Below, in pieces: positions 37,643-49,670 of a stretch of DNA of 64,000 bases (position 1 is the stretch's first letter; each line of letters begins with the position of its first letter). The DNA comes from Phoronis australis (taxonomy: Eukaryota; Phoronida; Phoronidae): NCBI GenBank assembly GCA_002633005.1, contig NMRA01000167.1, forward strand, positions 621,124 through 685,123, written 5' to 3'. The notes beneath the pieces were generated by a model. The model saw only the letters and a list, made by a program, of their open reading frames with translations, ran no database searches and was not told the origin of the DNA. Position numbers and translations under genes: made by a program.

Positions 37643-37799
37643 TAGGTCAATTGCTGCCATTTGTCGGTTAAAAATATATATCGCCTATGTAGCCCACCTG
37701 TAGGTTGAATAGCAAAAATTGGCTAATGTGGTCGATTTAATTGTCGGGCAATTAACGTCGCAATACAGCACCTACCGTCGCTCATGAAGACCTGGCGTG

Positions 37800-37940
37800 C
37801 GTTCAGTAGACGCTAGGACCTACGCTAGGACCTAGCTAAAACCTAGTCAAAGTCACCTGATCTTATTTACAGTGCACGGCAATATCTCACGTAATCTCGC
37901 GAAGTCTTGCTTTTTAGCGAGGTCCTAGCGTTACTGAACG
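37800..37940. mobile_element. Small MITE-like element with 20-base terminal inverted repeats
   Basis: It begins CGTTCAGTAGACGCTAGGAC and ends with its near reverse complement (GGTCCTAGCGTTACTGAACG). Internal repeats of GCTAGGACCTA follow the left end. It is about 140 bases long with no coding capacity. No clear target-site duplication was seen. Confidence 0.7.
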
Positions 37941-37999
37941 GGAGGCTGTTTGGCTACCAGTTGTTTTATTTCACAGTGGTAATGCTCAGACGAACTTCA

Positions 38000-39540
38000 G
38001 CGCTGAAGTAGTTGGGGAGCGCCCAACTTACCGTGCGGACATGAGCGAAAAACCTCTACGTTTTAGGTGCTTACGCGTACATTTCTCTTACCAAAAACTG
38101 TCCGGCTAAGCATCTTGGCACCTCTTTGTCTACATGTGCAACTAGACCTAAATTGACCAACACGGAAAATGTCAACATTTCGTTCACTGTCGCGGGACGT
38201 ATTGGAAAAATGTATGTTTCATGTGCTGGTGAAAGCGGCGATAATTCTGAACGCTTCTAATCCTTACACGTAGGCCTACGTAAATGTTGATTTTTCACTG
38301 GGCTCTTATACCCAAAAGGAGTGCTTGTGCAATGTTATCATCTCGTGTGTCGTAATTATGGAGTGTTAACATCTTGTTGCTGAGATTAAATTTAAACGAA
38401 TCAAAGAACGTACCTTGTCTATCCTACATGTACTTTCCCAGAATTTAAAAAGAAAACACGAGGTCACGGGAGCGTTAAACAAGGATCTTTTTAAAAGCAT
38501 ACTTGTACGTGTTCCTGGAATTTGCTGTACATGATATATGTTTGGCCGCTTCCGGTCTCAAATTTTTATCCTCGTAAGTTGTCCCCCCGGCTCGGGTATT
38601 GTGTGTCGCTACTGCGCTGCCAGGATGTCTAGACTTCTTGATTTGCCCGAATCTGTGAGGCGGGACAATGGCCTATGTACATGTATAGTATCAAAACGCT
38701 TTTACAGACGGAAACGCAAAGTAAAGAATCACAACAACAGTTACTGGAAGTCATATAAGGAATTTTACCTTTTTCCCTACACAGTCATGCTAGCATCGTG
38801 TATAGATTCAGTAAACAGCAGGCTGTCAACAACTGAATAGAAAAAATTGACACTGATACACAATTTATCTCAGGTTCACGTGAAGACGACCATTTAATTA
38901 GTTTTTGTCTTGGACCCAGTAGTGGAAATTCTCCTGGAACTGCGACCGACCAACTCCAGCTGCGCATTTGATTATTTGCTCCGACAATCCCAAATCCGTA
39001 ATATTTGGTCGAATTTGAAATTCTCTGCTCTTACGTAATCGTACTTTGAGTTGTCGATCAGAGTTTTGCGTAGATAAAAATGTCAAAGTGTCTGTCACTG
39101 ATTAGAGCATGTGTCGTGTAGTAACCGTGGACGAACCGTAAACTAGGCTTTAATGTTTAAAAAATACACTACAATACCAAAAAGTTTAGCACAATGCCCT
39201 AGAAAACATTAGGCCTATATCTGGGCGTAGACTATTGGACCGGTTCTTATCGAGTGTCTGTGGATAAACAAGCAACCTCCACGACCTTTCACAAGTATTT
39301 TTTCGGTTTGTTTTCAATAATATATATGCTCTCGGAGTTTGCAAAATGGCTCAACGTGCAATGCATGTGACACTACGTTTTGCCTCTTGCAGGTCAGTTC
39401 TTCAAAATGTATTCGCATGTATGACAAAACGTGCGTGATGTGTTTCCTGTTAGGCGATGCTGAGATAGTTTGCGTGCACGACATACATGTATTATGTCAT
39501 TTTCCGAAGTGTAGTCATCAATGCACTTCCTGGACTATGC
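38000..39540. other. No gene recognised
   Basis: Several short open frames occur (for example 38538-38840 plus and 38898-39098 minus), none with a recognisable domain, start context plus splice site, or repeated structure. Confidence 0.35.
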
Positions 39541-39544
39541 AACA

Positions 39545-40385
39545 TAATTGTGAGTAACGTCTTAGAACAGAAAAGACTCCTGCAGTAGCGTCTTGGAACA
39601 GCAGAATAGCCTCAGTAGCCCAGGCTCTTAGAACAGCAGAATAGACTGAATAGCGTCGCAGTATAGTGGTTATTCAGTCAAAATGGCTTCTGGAGAGGGA
39701 GAAATGTAGCAAGAACAGACTCTAGCGTCTTAGAATAGAAGAATAGACAGAGTAGCGTCTTAGAATAGTAGAATAGTCTCTATATAGACAAAGTAGCAAG
39801 GCTAGCAAACAAGCCTTCAACCCATCCTTATTCGGTCAAAGTGACACTTGGAGAGGGAGTAGGAAATCAAGAATAGCAGAAAAGGCAAAATAGCGTCTTT
39901 GAATAGCACTATAGATTGATTAGAACATGCAGTAGGAATCTCAGCTCCACCTAGTAGGCCTAAAGATTTCTCAAAGTGCTAACGTGTTAAAAAGCCTTAT
40001 GCTGTTGCTATTCTGCCAAAATCGATCTATTCTAAGAAATATACAATCCTGCGCCGTGCTCGTTAAATTTCGTGTGGTTCGTTTCAAAAAGTCCTGTTTG
40101 TAATATACTATTACCAGGAAGAGATCTTCCTGATGTTACGGTACAGCGTCTTAGAAAAAATGGCTATAGATTGATTAGACTATAGGAATCTGAGCTCCAC
40201 CTAGTGGTAAGATTTCTCAAGGTGCTAGCGTGTTGTCAAGTTGACCGGGCAAGCCTTGTGCTGTTGCTATTCTGCCAAAATCTATTCTAAGAAATTTAAA
40301 ACGCTGTGCTCGTTAAATGTCGTGTGGTTCGTTTCAAAAAGTCATGTTCATGAATATTACCAAGAAAAGATCTTCCTAATTTTAC
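39545..40385. repeat. Degenerate tandem array with TAGCGTCTTAGAA units and an internal duplication
   Basis: From 39555 to about 39910 the motif GCGTCTTAGAAnAG followed by AGAATAGAC recurs at irregular spacing of about 30 to 40 bases. Then 39892-40125 is repeated as 40144-40378: AGATTGATTAGA, GAATCT.AGCTCCACCTAGT, AAGATTTCTCAA, GTGCTCGTTAAAT, CGTGTGGTTCGTTTCAAAAA. No coding frame is preserved. Confidence 0.75.
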
Positions 40386-40932
40386 ATAGTCCTTGTATAT
40401 TATCTAGCCACATAGAAAAAATTAGGTTGCTCCCCCCTCTAAGTACTCACAAGGATGAACGCTATGAGATCTGGCCCAACGACTTTAACACCTAGTTGAC
40501 CCAGAATACCTGTGCTAATACGATAAGTATAAGCACTGACCTTTGTCCCTATACACTCAAAGCGAAACCAATATCGTAAACCTGAATCTTGAACAAAACA
40601 CCGACTGACTGAACGTGTTGTCGTGTACATGCACTAGGGGACAGATCAGTGATCAAGTCACTGTGGATGCATTCGGCAGTGGAAGCCACATTGCTCTAAG
40701 AACAAAACCGAAACTAATCAAGTGTATTGGAATTTACTTGACAACGTGCTGGTTGGGATCCACATCGGGTAAGATTAAGCAGGCTTTAAATTGTTTCATG
40801 CTGATATAAGATCTTTGACAGCACAGAGTCCCTGACACTAATGACTACTTGTAGTCAAATAGATTCTGCGTAGCGGTCGATCAGTTCGTTGACCGAATAA
40901 TTGTTTGTAACCCACAATCCTGGAGCCAGTCT

Positions 40933-41065
40933 GGCCCCGTCTTTATCTTTTTACTCGAAATGGAGCTCGAAAGTATGTGTGATATTATCTATTCTACTTT
41001 GGTGCGAACTCATGATAAGTGTCTATTGATCTATGCTCGAGTACATAATGGTTTAGGTGTATAAT
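40933..41065. repeat. Partial copy of the TCGAG inverted-repeat element
   Basis: GGCCCCGTCTTTATCTTTTTACTCGAAATGGAGCTCGAAA and the following GTGCGAACT..TGATAA and GCTCGA.TACAT.ATGGTTTA align with the left half of the element at 54952-55354. The right half is missing. Confidence 0.65.
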
Positions 41066-44000
41066 GTATTAGTCCAGGGTTTGCAGTTGATAAACCCAAC
41101 ATTGAGGCTAAAGGAGGCACTAAACAGTTCTCACAGCGGTTTGCCTATCAGAACACACGTCAATGGACTCTTCACCCTTTCTTCAGTCACTGTCAAAAAC
41201 TGCATGCAAATAAAGAAAAGTTTTGAGTCATTTCACATCACAAGCCTTGCAGATGAGCACAGGCACTTTATTCTCTCTTGTTTTTTTGACCCTTTCACTC
41301 ACTCCCAGTGGAAACCAACTCAAATTAAGAAAAATAAGGGCAAAAAAATGCAAAATCGGCACCTTTCACCCCAAAACCACCACTTCCCTGGCGATGCTCG
41401 ACTAAAGCTAACATTAGATTCCGAAAGCAAATTTCCTACCGATTCCAAAGGAGTCCAAAAGTACTGTTAGCCAACTTTGCAACTCTGGCTTGTTTGAGGG
41501 CTACCTGAAATTGCGGCCAATTTTTCAGTTGCTACACAGCGGCAATGCACAATTGCAACAGGGGGCAACCATCGTGAAGAAGAGTGCAGCTACAGCCGAG
41601 AAAGTGGCCTTTTTCATTCTCAGCATGTTCACAAATGCAAACAAACCACATTCACTGAGCCTACATACAATGCCTTACCTACAAAATGCCCCCAAACTTG
41701 GCCAACCCAAAACCTTTCATATTTTGGAACTGCAAATTGGCCGCGGCCGCAGCCTAACTGTTCAGTGCCACCAAAAGCTTGAGTGTTAACTCGAATTTGT
41801 ACGAATTTAAGGGTCTTCAAGTGCGAACTAGGAACTCGTATGCATACGTAAACTAAAATGTTTTTGAGCACAGTCTAAAAATAGTAAGAGAGTGACTACA
41901 AAGCTATCTTCTGCCGTGTACAATGTACCTCCGATCGTCTCCATCATGCACTGAACCCTCCACTCCGCACAGTTTCGAAGACTTGGAAAAAATTCTCCAC
42001 TGGAGACCCACGTGCCGATTCATGTGCAGTTCTATGGGTCTGCCTAAGCATATCGAATGACTTGTCTGTTGGAGGACTAAATTGGGCCTAGGAACCAGTA
42101 AGAGAGTGGTTCCTAGATTGGTCCGAACAGAGGTAAAGGGAGGCCTCCCTCGGTCGCCGGCAACAGGGAACTTCACATTGGGGCTTTCTAATTGAGTAAT
42201 GAAAGATAATTACTACATTGTAGTTCATTAAGTTAAAGCCTACATTCAACAGTAACACCCGTAAATTTGGTTCCTACAGTTTGTTAAGAACATCGCTCTG
42301 AGCCCACTATTGCCATAAATTGCCAAATGTAACGAACTGTTAGGCGTATTAGTTTGCTTTTGTCCATGTCACTGCTAGAATCACCTTTTAATTCAAACAG
42401 CTGCAAATAACACCCGCACGCCACGCAATGGTGAGGCCCCTATTCAATACAACCTTTTATTGTTTGTGCTAGGATGGTGACGCAACATGGCGCGAAAAGG
42501 CAGCTTCACTTATCATTCGACGGGCTCACATTTGCGTGATTGAACTCGCGTTTTTTTATTTTACTAAGGCTTTGCTAGGACTATTTGGTTAGCCTAATAA
42601 AATTCCGTTGAAGTTAGGCTTTAAAAGCAGAGGAATAAATTGCAATGTTTCCATATCATTTGATTCATTTAAGTTCAGTATTTTAGCTCTTTGGCGACCG
42701 ACCTGGATCGAAATTGTCACGCTTTATTATCCTAAGGTAATGACTTTGTCGGCGTTTACTTCATTGCTTCAGGACATGTAGCAGTGGCAGATTTAGGGGT
42801 GGGGCAAGGGGACCATGCCCCCCAAAATTCTCCCATATTCCATTTGACACTCCGCGGGTGCGACTGTCTGTCGGGCAAAATCCTGGCTAGTAATCTGTCC
42901 TTGCCCAACTTACATGTAACTGAAGAGCCTTGATCCGACCCTGTGTAAGGAGCATGCCCTGATGTTCATCCATTGATATTTCAACCCTTTTTCGCAAGGG
43001 GGGCAGTTTCTCTAGTACGTGTCTTAGTTGCCGGATGTGCGCAGCTCGGTCGTGCCATTGCACGATTCTGGCGGTCAACTGCTCCCTTCTTAATCCTCCC
43101 TGTCCGCTAGCAAGCTTACGCCTATTAGGATGCAAAGTATGGCGAGTTTTCCAGTGCCAGTGCAACAATTGGTCACAAATCGTCACATCCGCGGAACTTA
43201 GAACGAATTATGTGTTCTTCAAAGATTTGAAAAATATCGCTTGTTACGCAGCCCCGGTGACTGAGGACAGTTAGAAAAACGTACAATCGTAAACGAGGTG
43301 ATGACACTGAGAAAATGACATGTGGAAGGGAGGCCATTTTCGCAAACTAGTGCAAAGCAATAGCAGTAGTTTTACTTTCGGTTTTAAAGAATCCATACAT
43401 TTATTGAAGTGAAACTCAAGACACCGCCGTTTAAATGCCTTATATCTAACGTTTAACCATTGTTTTAAGTAAAAACAGTCGTGTATGCTGTTCATTTCAT
43501 AGTATTTTTTACAGTACATGCCTTATGTGTCCGATTGGTAAAGACATAAATTGTCTAAAGAATTGTTCGAGCTTGATTATTCCGCGCTGTAAGTGGACTC
43601 TACATGTATGTTTTGATCGTTTTACGTGAGTGCGTATTCTACATTTAACATGATTAGTCGGTAACTAACCAACCATTAAATTGTAACGGGATTGGAGCCC
43701 CGCACGGTGAAAGTGTAGAACTAAGTGTCACACTCGAATTACATGTAATTAAAACCCGTACACGTGGAAATTGCGATCGCGTGAACACGTTTATAATAAA
43801 ATATCTATTTTATCTGTACGGAAATAAAGCCCTTTGAAAGATCTTATTTAGACTCCGGTGACCTAAAGTCGTGAATATAAGCATAAAAAGCAGCTGATTG
43901 TACTACTACCCAATGTCCGTTAGCAACTGCTCATGTGATGTCATGGACATGTATCAGCCTTCACACAAATATACATGTTTTTTCCAGTCTTAACCCGTGT

Positions 44001-45149
44001 TTGTCTCCGTAAGCAGAGTTTTGAAACGGTCGCTCATATCGCCGTCCATTTTGAATGAGGCCCTAAAGACATGACCGTTTCGTTTAGACGGAAATGCATG
44101 CACGAAGTAAGGCAACACAAATCCACTACAGTGCTAACAGTTACTCTAGACGACATAAAAACGCATTGCATTGTTTATTAATTCAGTTTCAATTGAAATA
44201 AATTGTTATGTGTTTTGCACCCAACTTTGATGTACACAGACGTTTTCAATGAGGATATTTACGTAAAACGTTAAGAACCCAGCTTCAATTATCTCTCTGT
44301 ATTTTATTGCTTTGGCTTTACAAAACTTGATCGGCCCTGGGACATTTTGATGCATTGTTCAAGCTACCCCTGGAGCGCGTGTTTGAGCAAATCTGAACGA
44401 TGTATATTTTCGAAAATGTATTCTGAAAATGCACAAGAAGGTGGATTAGTAAAATATGCTGTTTTTAAGATACATTTGAAAAAAGAAGCCACTCACTCAC
44501 TGTTTATTATCATGTTGTGAATATCAACATGTCCGGGTATTCGGTTGACGTTCGTAAGCAGACGAACGCTGGAAACTAAAACGTTAGATGTCGCGGGACC
44601 GCGCAGACGACTAAGGCCAATACGATCGTTCACGACTTTAGGGCACTCACGTGTTTAGGACCTCCGCCTGTACTATTCGCTTGTCACTCCGCCATGATAC
44701 TTTTTAACCTACCAGTGAACTCGTGGACTAAAACATTCACTGGGCTCAATGGCTGGCATACATTGTATAGGTCACTACATGACGAAGTGAAGTCAAAAAC
44801 TGAGCTCAGAAGATGGCAGACGATTTGATAAGTTGTTGTTAGAGGAAGATAAAAAGAGGCGAAATATAACCGGAAAACCGTTTGCGGTTTTCTGAATGTG
44901 TCAAGGGAATTTAACACACTGAACAAAATTTTTCCTCCTATTCTTTTCGTTAATACATGTCTCTATTTCAGCAAGTCCTCCGGTGGAACTTCAGCTCTTT
45001 TTACGTGAATAGCAAGTAACTCCGACTGCGAGCACACATGACAGCGTATTCCCGTTCACTGAGTGACTTTACCAGACGAAGGGGTTCTGAGTGTGTGATA
45101 ATATCTTAGCTTCTTGTTTAACTGCCAAGCACACTCTTTTGTCTGTTAC
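41066..45149. other. No gene recognised; scattered short open frames
   Basis: Open frames at 41057-41470 plus, 41904-42176 minus and 42887-43186 minus have no motif I can name. A transposon end (CAGTGGCAGATTTAGGGG) lies near 42783-42835 and resembles the element at 18117-18350. The rest is unremarkable AT-rich sequence. Confidence 0.35.
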
Positions 45150-45590
45150 ACAACAAGCAGGCCAATTATCTACCAGGCTTATCACAGACCACGTGTGAAC
45201 ACAGTCAAACTCAGAGTGAATTGATGTATTCGGAAAGAATAGAATATCGTAACTTCGGTTGCAATTGGGCGATTTTGGCGATTCAAAACTAAACATGATC
45301 AACATTTGACGAGGATTTCAGAAAGGCTATTAGTTTGTGTTCAAATATGTTTTACATGTAACTTAACTTTTATTTTTAACAGTACAGCCCAGTCACGCTA
45401 GATACGATCTTATTGAAGGTTAAAGCAATTATCGAACAAAAGAGAGCTGGCCCTCCAACCATGAATGCCAGAATGGAGTTAATCAGTCGCGTAAGATATT
45501 GACTACAGGGGCAAACTTCCCAACTTGTTGTTGGGCTATAGAACCGAACAAGTTGGGAGCAACGGGAAAACGCCGTAGGTCTACGCGCCT
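45150..45590. repeat. Dispersed repeat R, copy 2 (uninterrupted)
   Basis: This aligns with the two flanks of the split copy at 16065-18775. It lacks both the LINE and a palindrome of about 27 bases present in copy 1 at 16079-16105, so it gives the pre-insertion state. No open frame is conserved between the copies. Confidence 0.85.
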
Positions 45591-45726
45591 CGAATGAAAA
45601 TTAATTTCAGCTCATAACTCACGTCTGCGGCAAAGTGAGCCGAAATGATTTTGCCTCACGTGGCGATCATTTAGTCCGGGTTTTCTTTTACTTAGCGAGC
45701 GTAAATCCTTACAGCACGCAGATTGG

Positions 45727-45852
45727 TATCCTTGGTACAAACCTGTATGCTAAATATACAGCTTTGCGGCGATGTGGGTAAAGAAGTGGTAAGATAAAAT
45801 CTGACACAAAATTAGTGTCATTAGTACAGTCTTGATTGAGTAAACTAAATTA
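45727..45852. repeat. Dispersed repeat S, copy 1
   Basis: TATCCTTGGTACAAACC, ATACAGCTTTGC, AAATCTGACAC.AAATTAGTGTCATTA and TTGA.TGA.TAAACTAAATT recur at 57807-57932. The family is unknown and noncoding. Confidence 0.7.
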
Positions 45853-46373
45853 TTTAATACGAGGCTGCGTACACGTCACAACAAATTATCGGAACTGGTT
45901 CCACTTCATTATAAGTTTTAGAATTTTGATACCGAAAAACCTATTTTCAGAAGAAATTTTGCTGCTGCGAAGCCATCATCATCTCCTGAGAGACGTCGCA
46001 AAATTTAGGAAATGGTGCGTGCGCATGTCACGAGCGTACTGTTTTCAGTACGACGACATAACTTCTCTTTGTTAGAAAACAGAATTACGAAAGAAAATGG
46101 CGTTTATTAGATTGTTTTCCTCTTAAAGGCTGTTATCGGGAAAGGTGAATGTCGTTTTGATTCCGTGATTTTGCATGTTCCCCGTCCGGTCTTTACATTG
46201 CAGTTGTACATGTTGATACAGATTTCACGGCGAGTTGACGAGCAGAACTACCCTGGCTGTGTTCAATTTCGGGGTCTATGGAAGAAAAACACACAGTGGT
46301 ACCTAGCTGTATTTTGACGATAGTCTTCATACAGCTAGCTGGATCCAGTAGCTGCGTACATGTATATCTCTGT

Positions 46374-46432
46374 TTGGGTCTCTCTCTCTCTCCCTCCCTT
46401 CCTCCNCTCTCTCTCTCTCTCTCTCTCTCTGA
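46374..46432. repeat. (CT)n microsatellite with an unresolved base
   Basis: A CT-rich tract, interrupted by CCCTCCCTTCCTCC, contains the only N in the window at 46406. The repeat was probably hard to resolve, so its length here may be wrong. Confidence 0.93.
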
Positions 46433-46814
46433 TTTCTACATTTTATTTAATCAACTATCAGCAGTAAAAAATGGCCAACTTATTTTCTGATGTTTTAAGA
46501 CCACGTGTCAAAACAAAAACTTAAACAAACATCATTTTAACTGATCAATTATCATCAAGTTCTTTGGTTCACTTGTGTTCGTTGCAATGTAAAAGGGTTC
46601 TGCTAGCTTGCAATAATCCTGTTACCTTTGCTTGCGTGTATTTTATAAACTTCTACACGAAATCTCTTATTTTCTTCCGCCACATTATTGGTTTGACCGA
46701 CCGGACATCTCTAGGATTTTCTCCCTATCTCCTTTTCGTCTATCGTTTTCCAAATTACAAGAACTCCTGGCCTGTCTCGTCGGCGGCTAAATTGACATCT
46801 CCCTGTGTTCGTCA

Positions 46815-47290
46815 CTTGCTCACAGTCCGAATGAGATTGTGTGGAAAATTCACAACGTGCTGATGATTGCTTGAGGTGACTCCACATTCCTCGTCGGTGA
46901 TCCGGTTCAGCTCTGTTGGGTTTATTACCCAAACCGGTTCCTTTTGTTTCGATTTCTGTGTTTCCATAACATTCTCAATCTCCAAAACATGGATAATCAA
47001 CAATTTATACGTACCCATTTTCTTTCAAAAAGCACTCGAAACTGTAAAGAAATCCTCGAAGGCTGTTGGCAAGTAGTCTGAACCATCCGACTTTCTGAAG
47101 CTCACGATGAATCTGCTTAGGGTATTTGACAATCCCAGTGGTGGAATATCATACATGTGTCTGTTGTCATTCGGTTCATCGTGCATAAATTTCACCAGAA
47201 GCTTGGTGCAGTAGGTTGTCTTGCTCTGGGTAGCATTTTGAGTCTCAATGACTTGGTTAGGATCGCAGTCAACGAATCCGCTTCACCCGC
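46815..47290 (-). pseudogene. Decayed Crypton-type tyrosine recombinase-like (DUF3504/QRICH1-KIAA1958-like) fragment
   Basis: The minus-strand frame holds IETQNATQSKTTYCTKLLVKF, IPPLGLSNTLSRFIVSFRKS and DGSDYLPT. After a one-base frameshift it continues SLRGFLYSFECFLKENGYV, then MQKSKQKE-like (METQKSKQKEP) and ELNRITDEECGV, LIRTV. Order and motifs match the N-terminal core of DUF3504 proteins, which derive from Crypton DNA transposons (pattern: RFI..VRKKDG.EY.P.SLRG....RHL, then LKSKQK, then L.DEE). The recombinase catalytic part is not visible. The frameshift and the truncation mark it as a relic. The assignment is from memory of the family pattern. Confidence 0.58.
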
Positions 47291-47921
47291 CGGTTGTTAC
47301 CCTTAGACATTTTCACTTGCAGCAAATCTTGTTAGTCTGGCTTCATGAATGTTAAAAGAAAGGTCTGTCCCATGTATTTTTACCGGGTGTGAGTAAACGC
47401 TGTCTTTTAAATACAGGTGCGACACTCAATTTATCTACCATAACCTTGTCTCCTTCACGGAATTCCGGCGTTATTTGGTTGTTGGGATGACATGTAGTGT
47501 TTTGCAAACGATAAAATGAAAGACGTATGGATTTCTACTCAGCCCTTATTTGTGATTAGCCCATGTAATGTCAAAAAATGACGTACTGGTCTGCATTAAA
47601 AAGCACATTTGAACGCTCAAAGAGGAGCTTGTTAAAGAACCCTTTGGCTTTCCATTCACCCTACCGTTGTAACAGTTAACTTATTAAAATGTCTCAGAAA
47701 GGCGTCAAAACACTTTTTGATCTCGTTGATCCGATTGGCTTCGCCTAACTGTCATGTCTACTTCTGCTAGTGACGATCTCACGGACAATGTAGGGTCACC
47801 CTGTGGACCTAAGCCAGGTTTTCGGCATATATTCACAGGCTTATGTCCTGAATTATAAGGTCATAGCAATTCGTTTGTTTTTACAGGTGTACTCTTTCAG
47901 CCCGTTCGTCAATCCCCATAC

Positions 47922-48668
47922 ATGGCCAGGTTAACCGCGATCACCGCTGTTCTGATGAACATCGTCACTGGCACATGTTTTCTTACCGACCAGACGGAGC
48001 TTGTGTTTGTTTTGGGTAGGGGAGTCGTTTTTCATAGTAAACTAGTGTACATCACACATAAAGCAGACGAACTATTTCGTTTCGGGAAAGCGGGAATTAG
48101 TTCGCAGTGTATGCAGGAGGAAGGATACACGTACTACGTAGTTATTTCAGTTCAAGTTAAGGACGTCGTTATCAACTCCTTGAGTATAGAAAGTATGTCG
48201 AAATTTAGAAACTCGAGTTTTTGTGTGCGAACCATAGGAGTTTCATCTAGAACTACGAAAACATTGAAGGACATCAGCGATGTACTACACAAAACCGATC
48301 AAGTCCAAGTGAGAGCTTCCTCAGTTACTTTGAATAATGAACCCGTCTTCACGGATTTTGGAAATAAATGTTTTCCTCCCGAAGGTGTGTGTTTTGCGGA
48401 AATGCGACAAGCAACGGAACACATTCGAAACCAAGATTTCTCAGCTTCGGTAAAACTAAGAGAGGTTTCTTGGTACGGAAATATTATTAACTTTCAAATC
48501 GATGATGGTCTGATGCAAGACGTTACAAAACCTGGAAGCCAAGATGAAATCAAGTATCTACAGCTGAACAAAATACTGGTTGTGTTGGTCTTTTTGTTTT
48601 TCCCCTTGCTGATCCTAAGTCTGATATCCTTTTGTACTGTGCTACAGATAAGATGGCTTCTGCAGTAA
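47922..48668 (+). CDS. Single-exon type I membrane protein of unknown family, 248 residues
   Basis: ATG 47922 opens a hydrophobic signal peptide (MARLTAITAVLMNIVTGTCF). An ectodomain of about 195 residues follows with cysteines at SSQCMQ, SFCVR, NKCFPPEGVCF and possible N-glycosylation sites. A strong C-terminal membrane segment (ILVVLVFLFFPLLILSLISF) and a short tail, ending RWLLQ, complete it. An acceptor (TTTTTACAG at 47886) just upstream suggests a spliced 5' UTR. AATAAA at 49241 could be its polyadenylation signal. I do not recognise the family. It reads as a genuine gene: long, intact, with both topogenic signals. A role in adhesion or as a receptor is possible but unsupported. Confidence 0.65.
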   Translation: MARLTAITAVLMNIVTGTCFLTDQTELVFVLGRGVVFHSKLVYITHKADELFRFGKAGISSQCMQEEGYTYYVVISVQVKDVVINSLSIESMSKFRNSSFCVRTIGVSSRTTKTLKDISDVLHKTDQVQVRASSVTLNNEPVFTDFGNKCFPPEGVCFAEMRQATEHIRNQDFSASVKLREVSWYGNIINFQIDDGLMQDVTKPGSQDEIKYLQLNKILVVLVFLFFPLLILSLISFCTVLQIRWLLQ

Positions 48669-49240
48669 GACTGTGACCTCTTACGTGCTGTTAACCGCTC
48701 CGTGTCCAAAGTGAATTGCAAAGTCATATCCGTTCTGATTGATATCTATTTGGGTTCCAACGAAAGCTTTAATGTCGAAAGATTTGATGAAGAGACTGTC
48801 ACGGTACTGTGTTTTGTGGTTTTACTTTATTTTGACGTTGAACTCTGTGATCATGAAAATGTTTGCTGTAACACCGATGTCCAGCTGTGTAATCTTCCCA
48901 AGGATATTCCTTCTTGCTATTCAAGGTGCAACATCCAGCTGAGGCGCAACTCAACAGGTGACAGCTCACTGCATTGCTACTGCTAAATTAAATGTATTTG
49001 GGACAACTACATTGCTTCCCATTGTGTCTATCCATGTTTCCAACCAGAGAAGCACTATGAAAATGCAATCAAGGAGTCTGCTAGTACAGGGAAGTTCACT
49101 CCGCCATTTTACCATTCCCCGCAATGGTTACCGGGCGAAACACTAGCGCTCCAAGCGGTGTATAATCAACACTTAGTTAGGAGCGCAGTCCGAACAATGT
49201 AAACACTCATAAATTCATACTTTAATGACATTCAACGTGC

Positions 49241-49246
49241 AATAAA
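49241..49246 (+). terminator. Candidate polyadenylation signal AATAAA
   Basis: AATAAA lies about 570 bases after the stop codon of the membrane-protein gene, in AT-rich sequence. It would give a 3' UTR of about 0.6 kb. Confidence 0.35.
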
Positions 49247-49499
49247 ATTACTGTGTGGTTGAAAATGGTTAGTATACATAAACTAACATCCACTTACAAT
49301 AGAATGAGAAAGAAAATGTGTATTTTAATCAATATTAAAGTGTATTTGAAGTTCCCTTCAAAATCCATGATGGTTATGTTTCATGCTTGGGTTCTTAACA
49401 AGGCAATTATCGTTCCTTATAACATTTCATACCTCCATGGACTGCATAATTTGAATGATTGCTCCTGGGGGTTCAGAGGGGAATCCTTCCAGGTGCCAG

Positions 49500-49670
49500 C
49501 TAAGGAGGCACCAGGCAAAAACCAGATGGGCGCCAAATGGGTGTTGACCCCCTCCCAGGGGGTTTACATGGGAGGAGTGCTAAACAGGTAAAAACCAAAG
49601 GGTATGTATGCCACATGGGTGTTGAGCCCCTCCCATCGTCACACATTTTGGTTGCTCCCCTGACCATTGA
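49500..49670. repeat. Short tandem duplication
   Basis: AAAAACCAGATGGGCGCC... ATGGGTGTTGACCCCCTCCCA at about 49517-49557 is repeated with changes as AAAAACCAAAGGGTATGT... ATGGGTGTTGAGCCCCTCCCA at about 49590-49638. It is noncoding as far as I can see. Confidence 0.5.

Noticed and set aside
41057-41470. Open frame of 137 codons on the plus strand
   Set aside because: No domain, signal peptide or splice context; it overlaps the end of a repeat fragment and its composition is like the surrounding sequence.
42887-43186. Minus-strand open frame of 99 codons
   Set aside because: I could not match it to any transposase or gene family; it may be a relic but there is no support.
48702-48986. Open frame after the membrane-protein gene
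   Set aside because: It falls in the probable 3' UTR, lacks a signal or domain, and overlaps another equally open frame.
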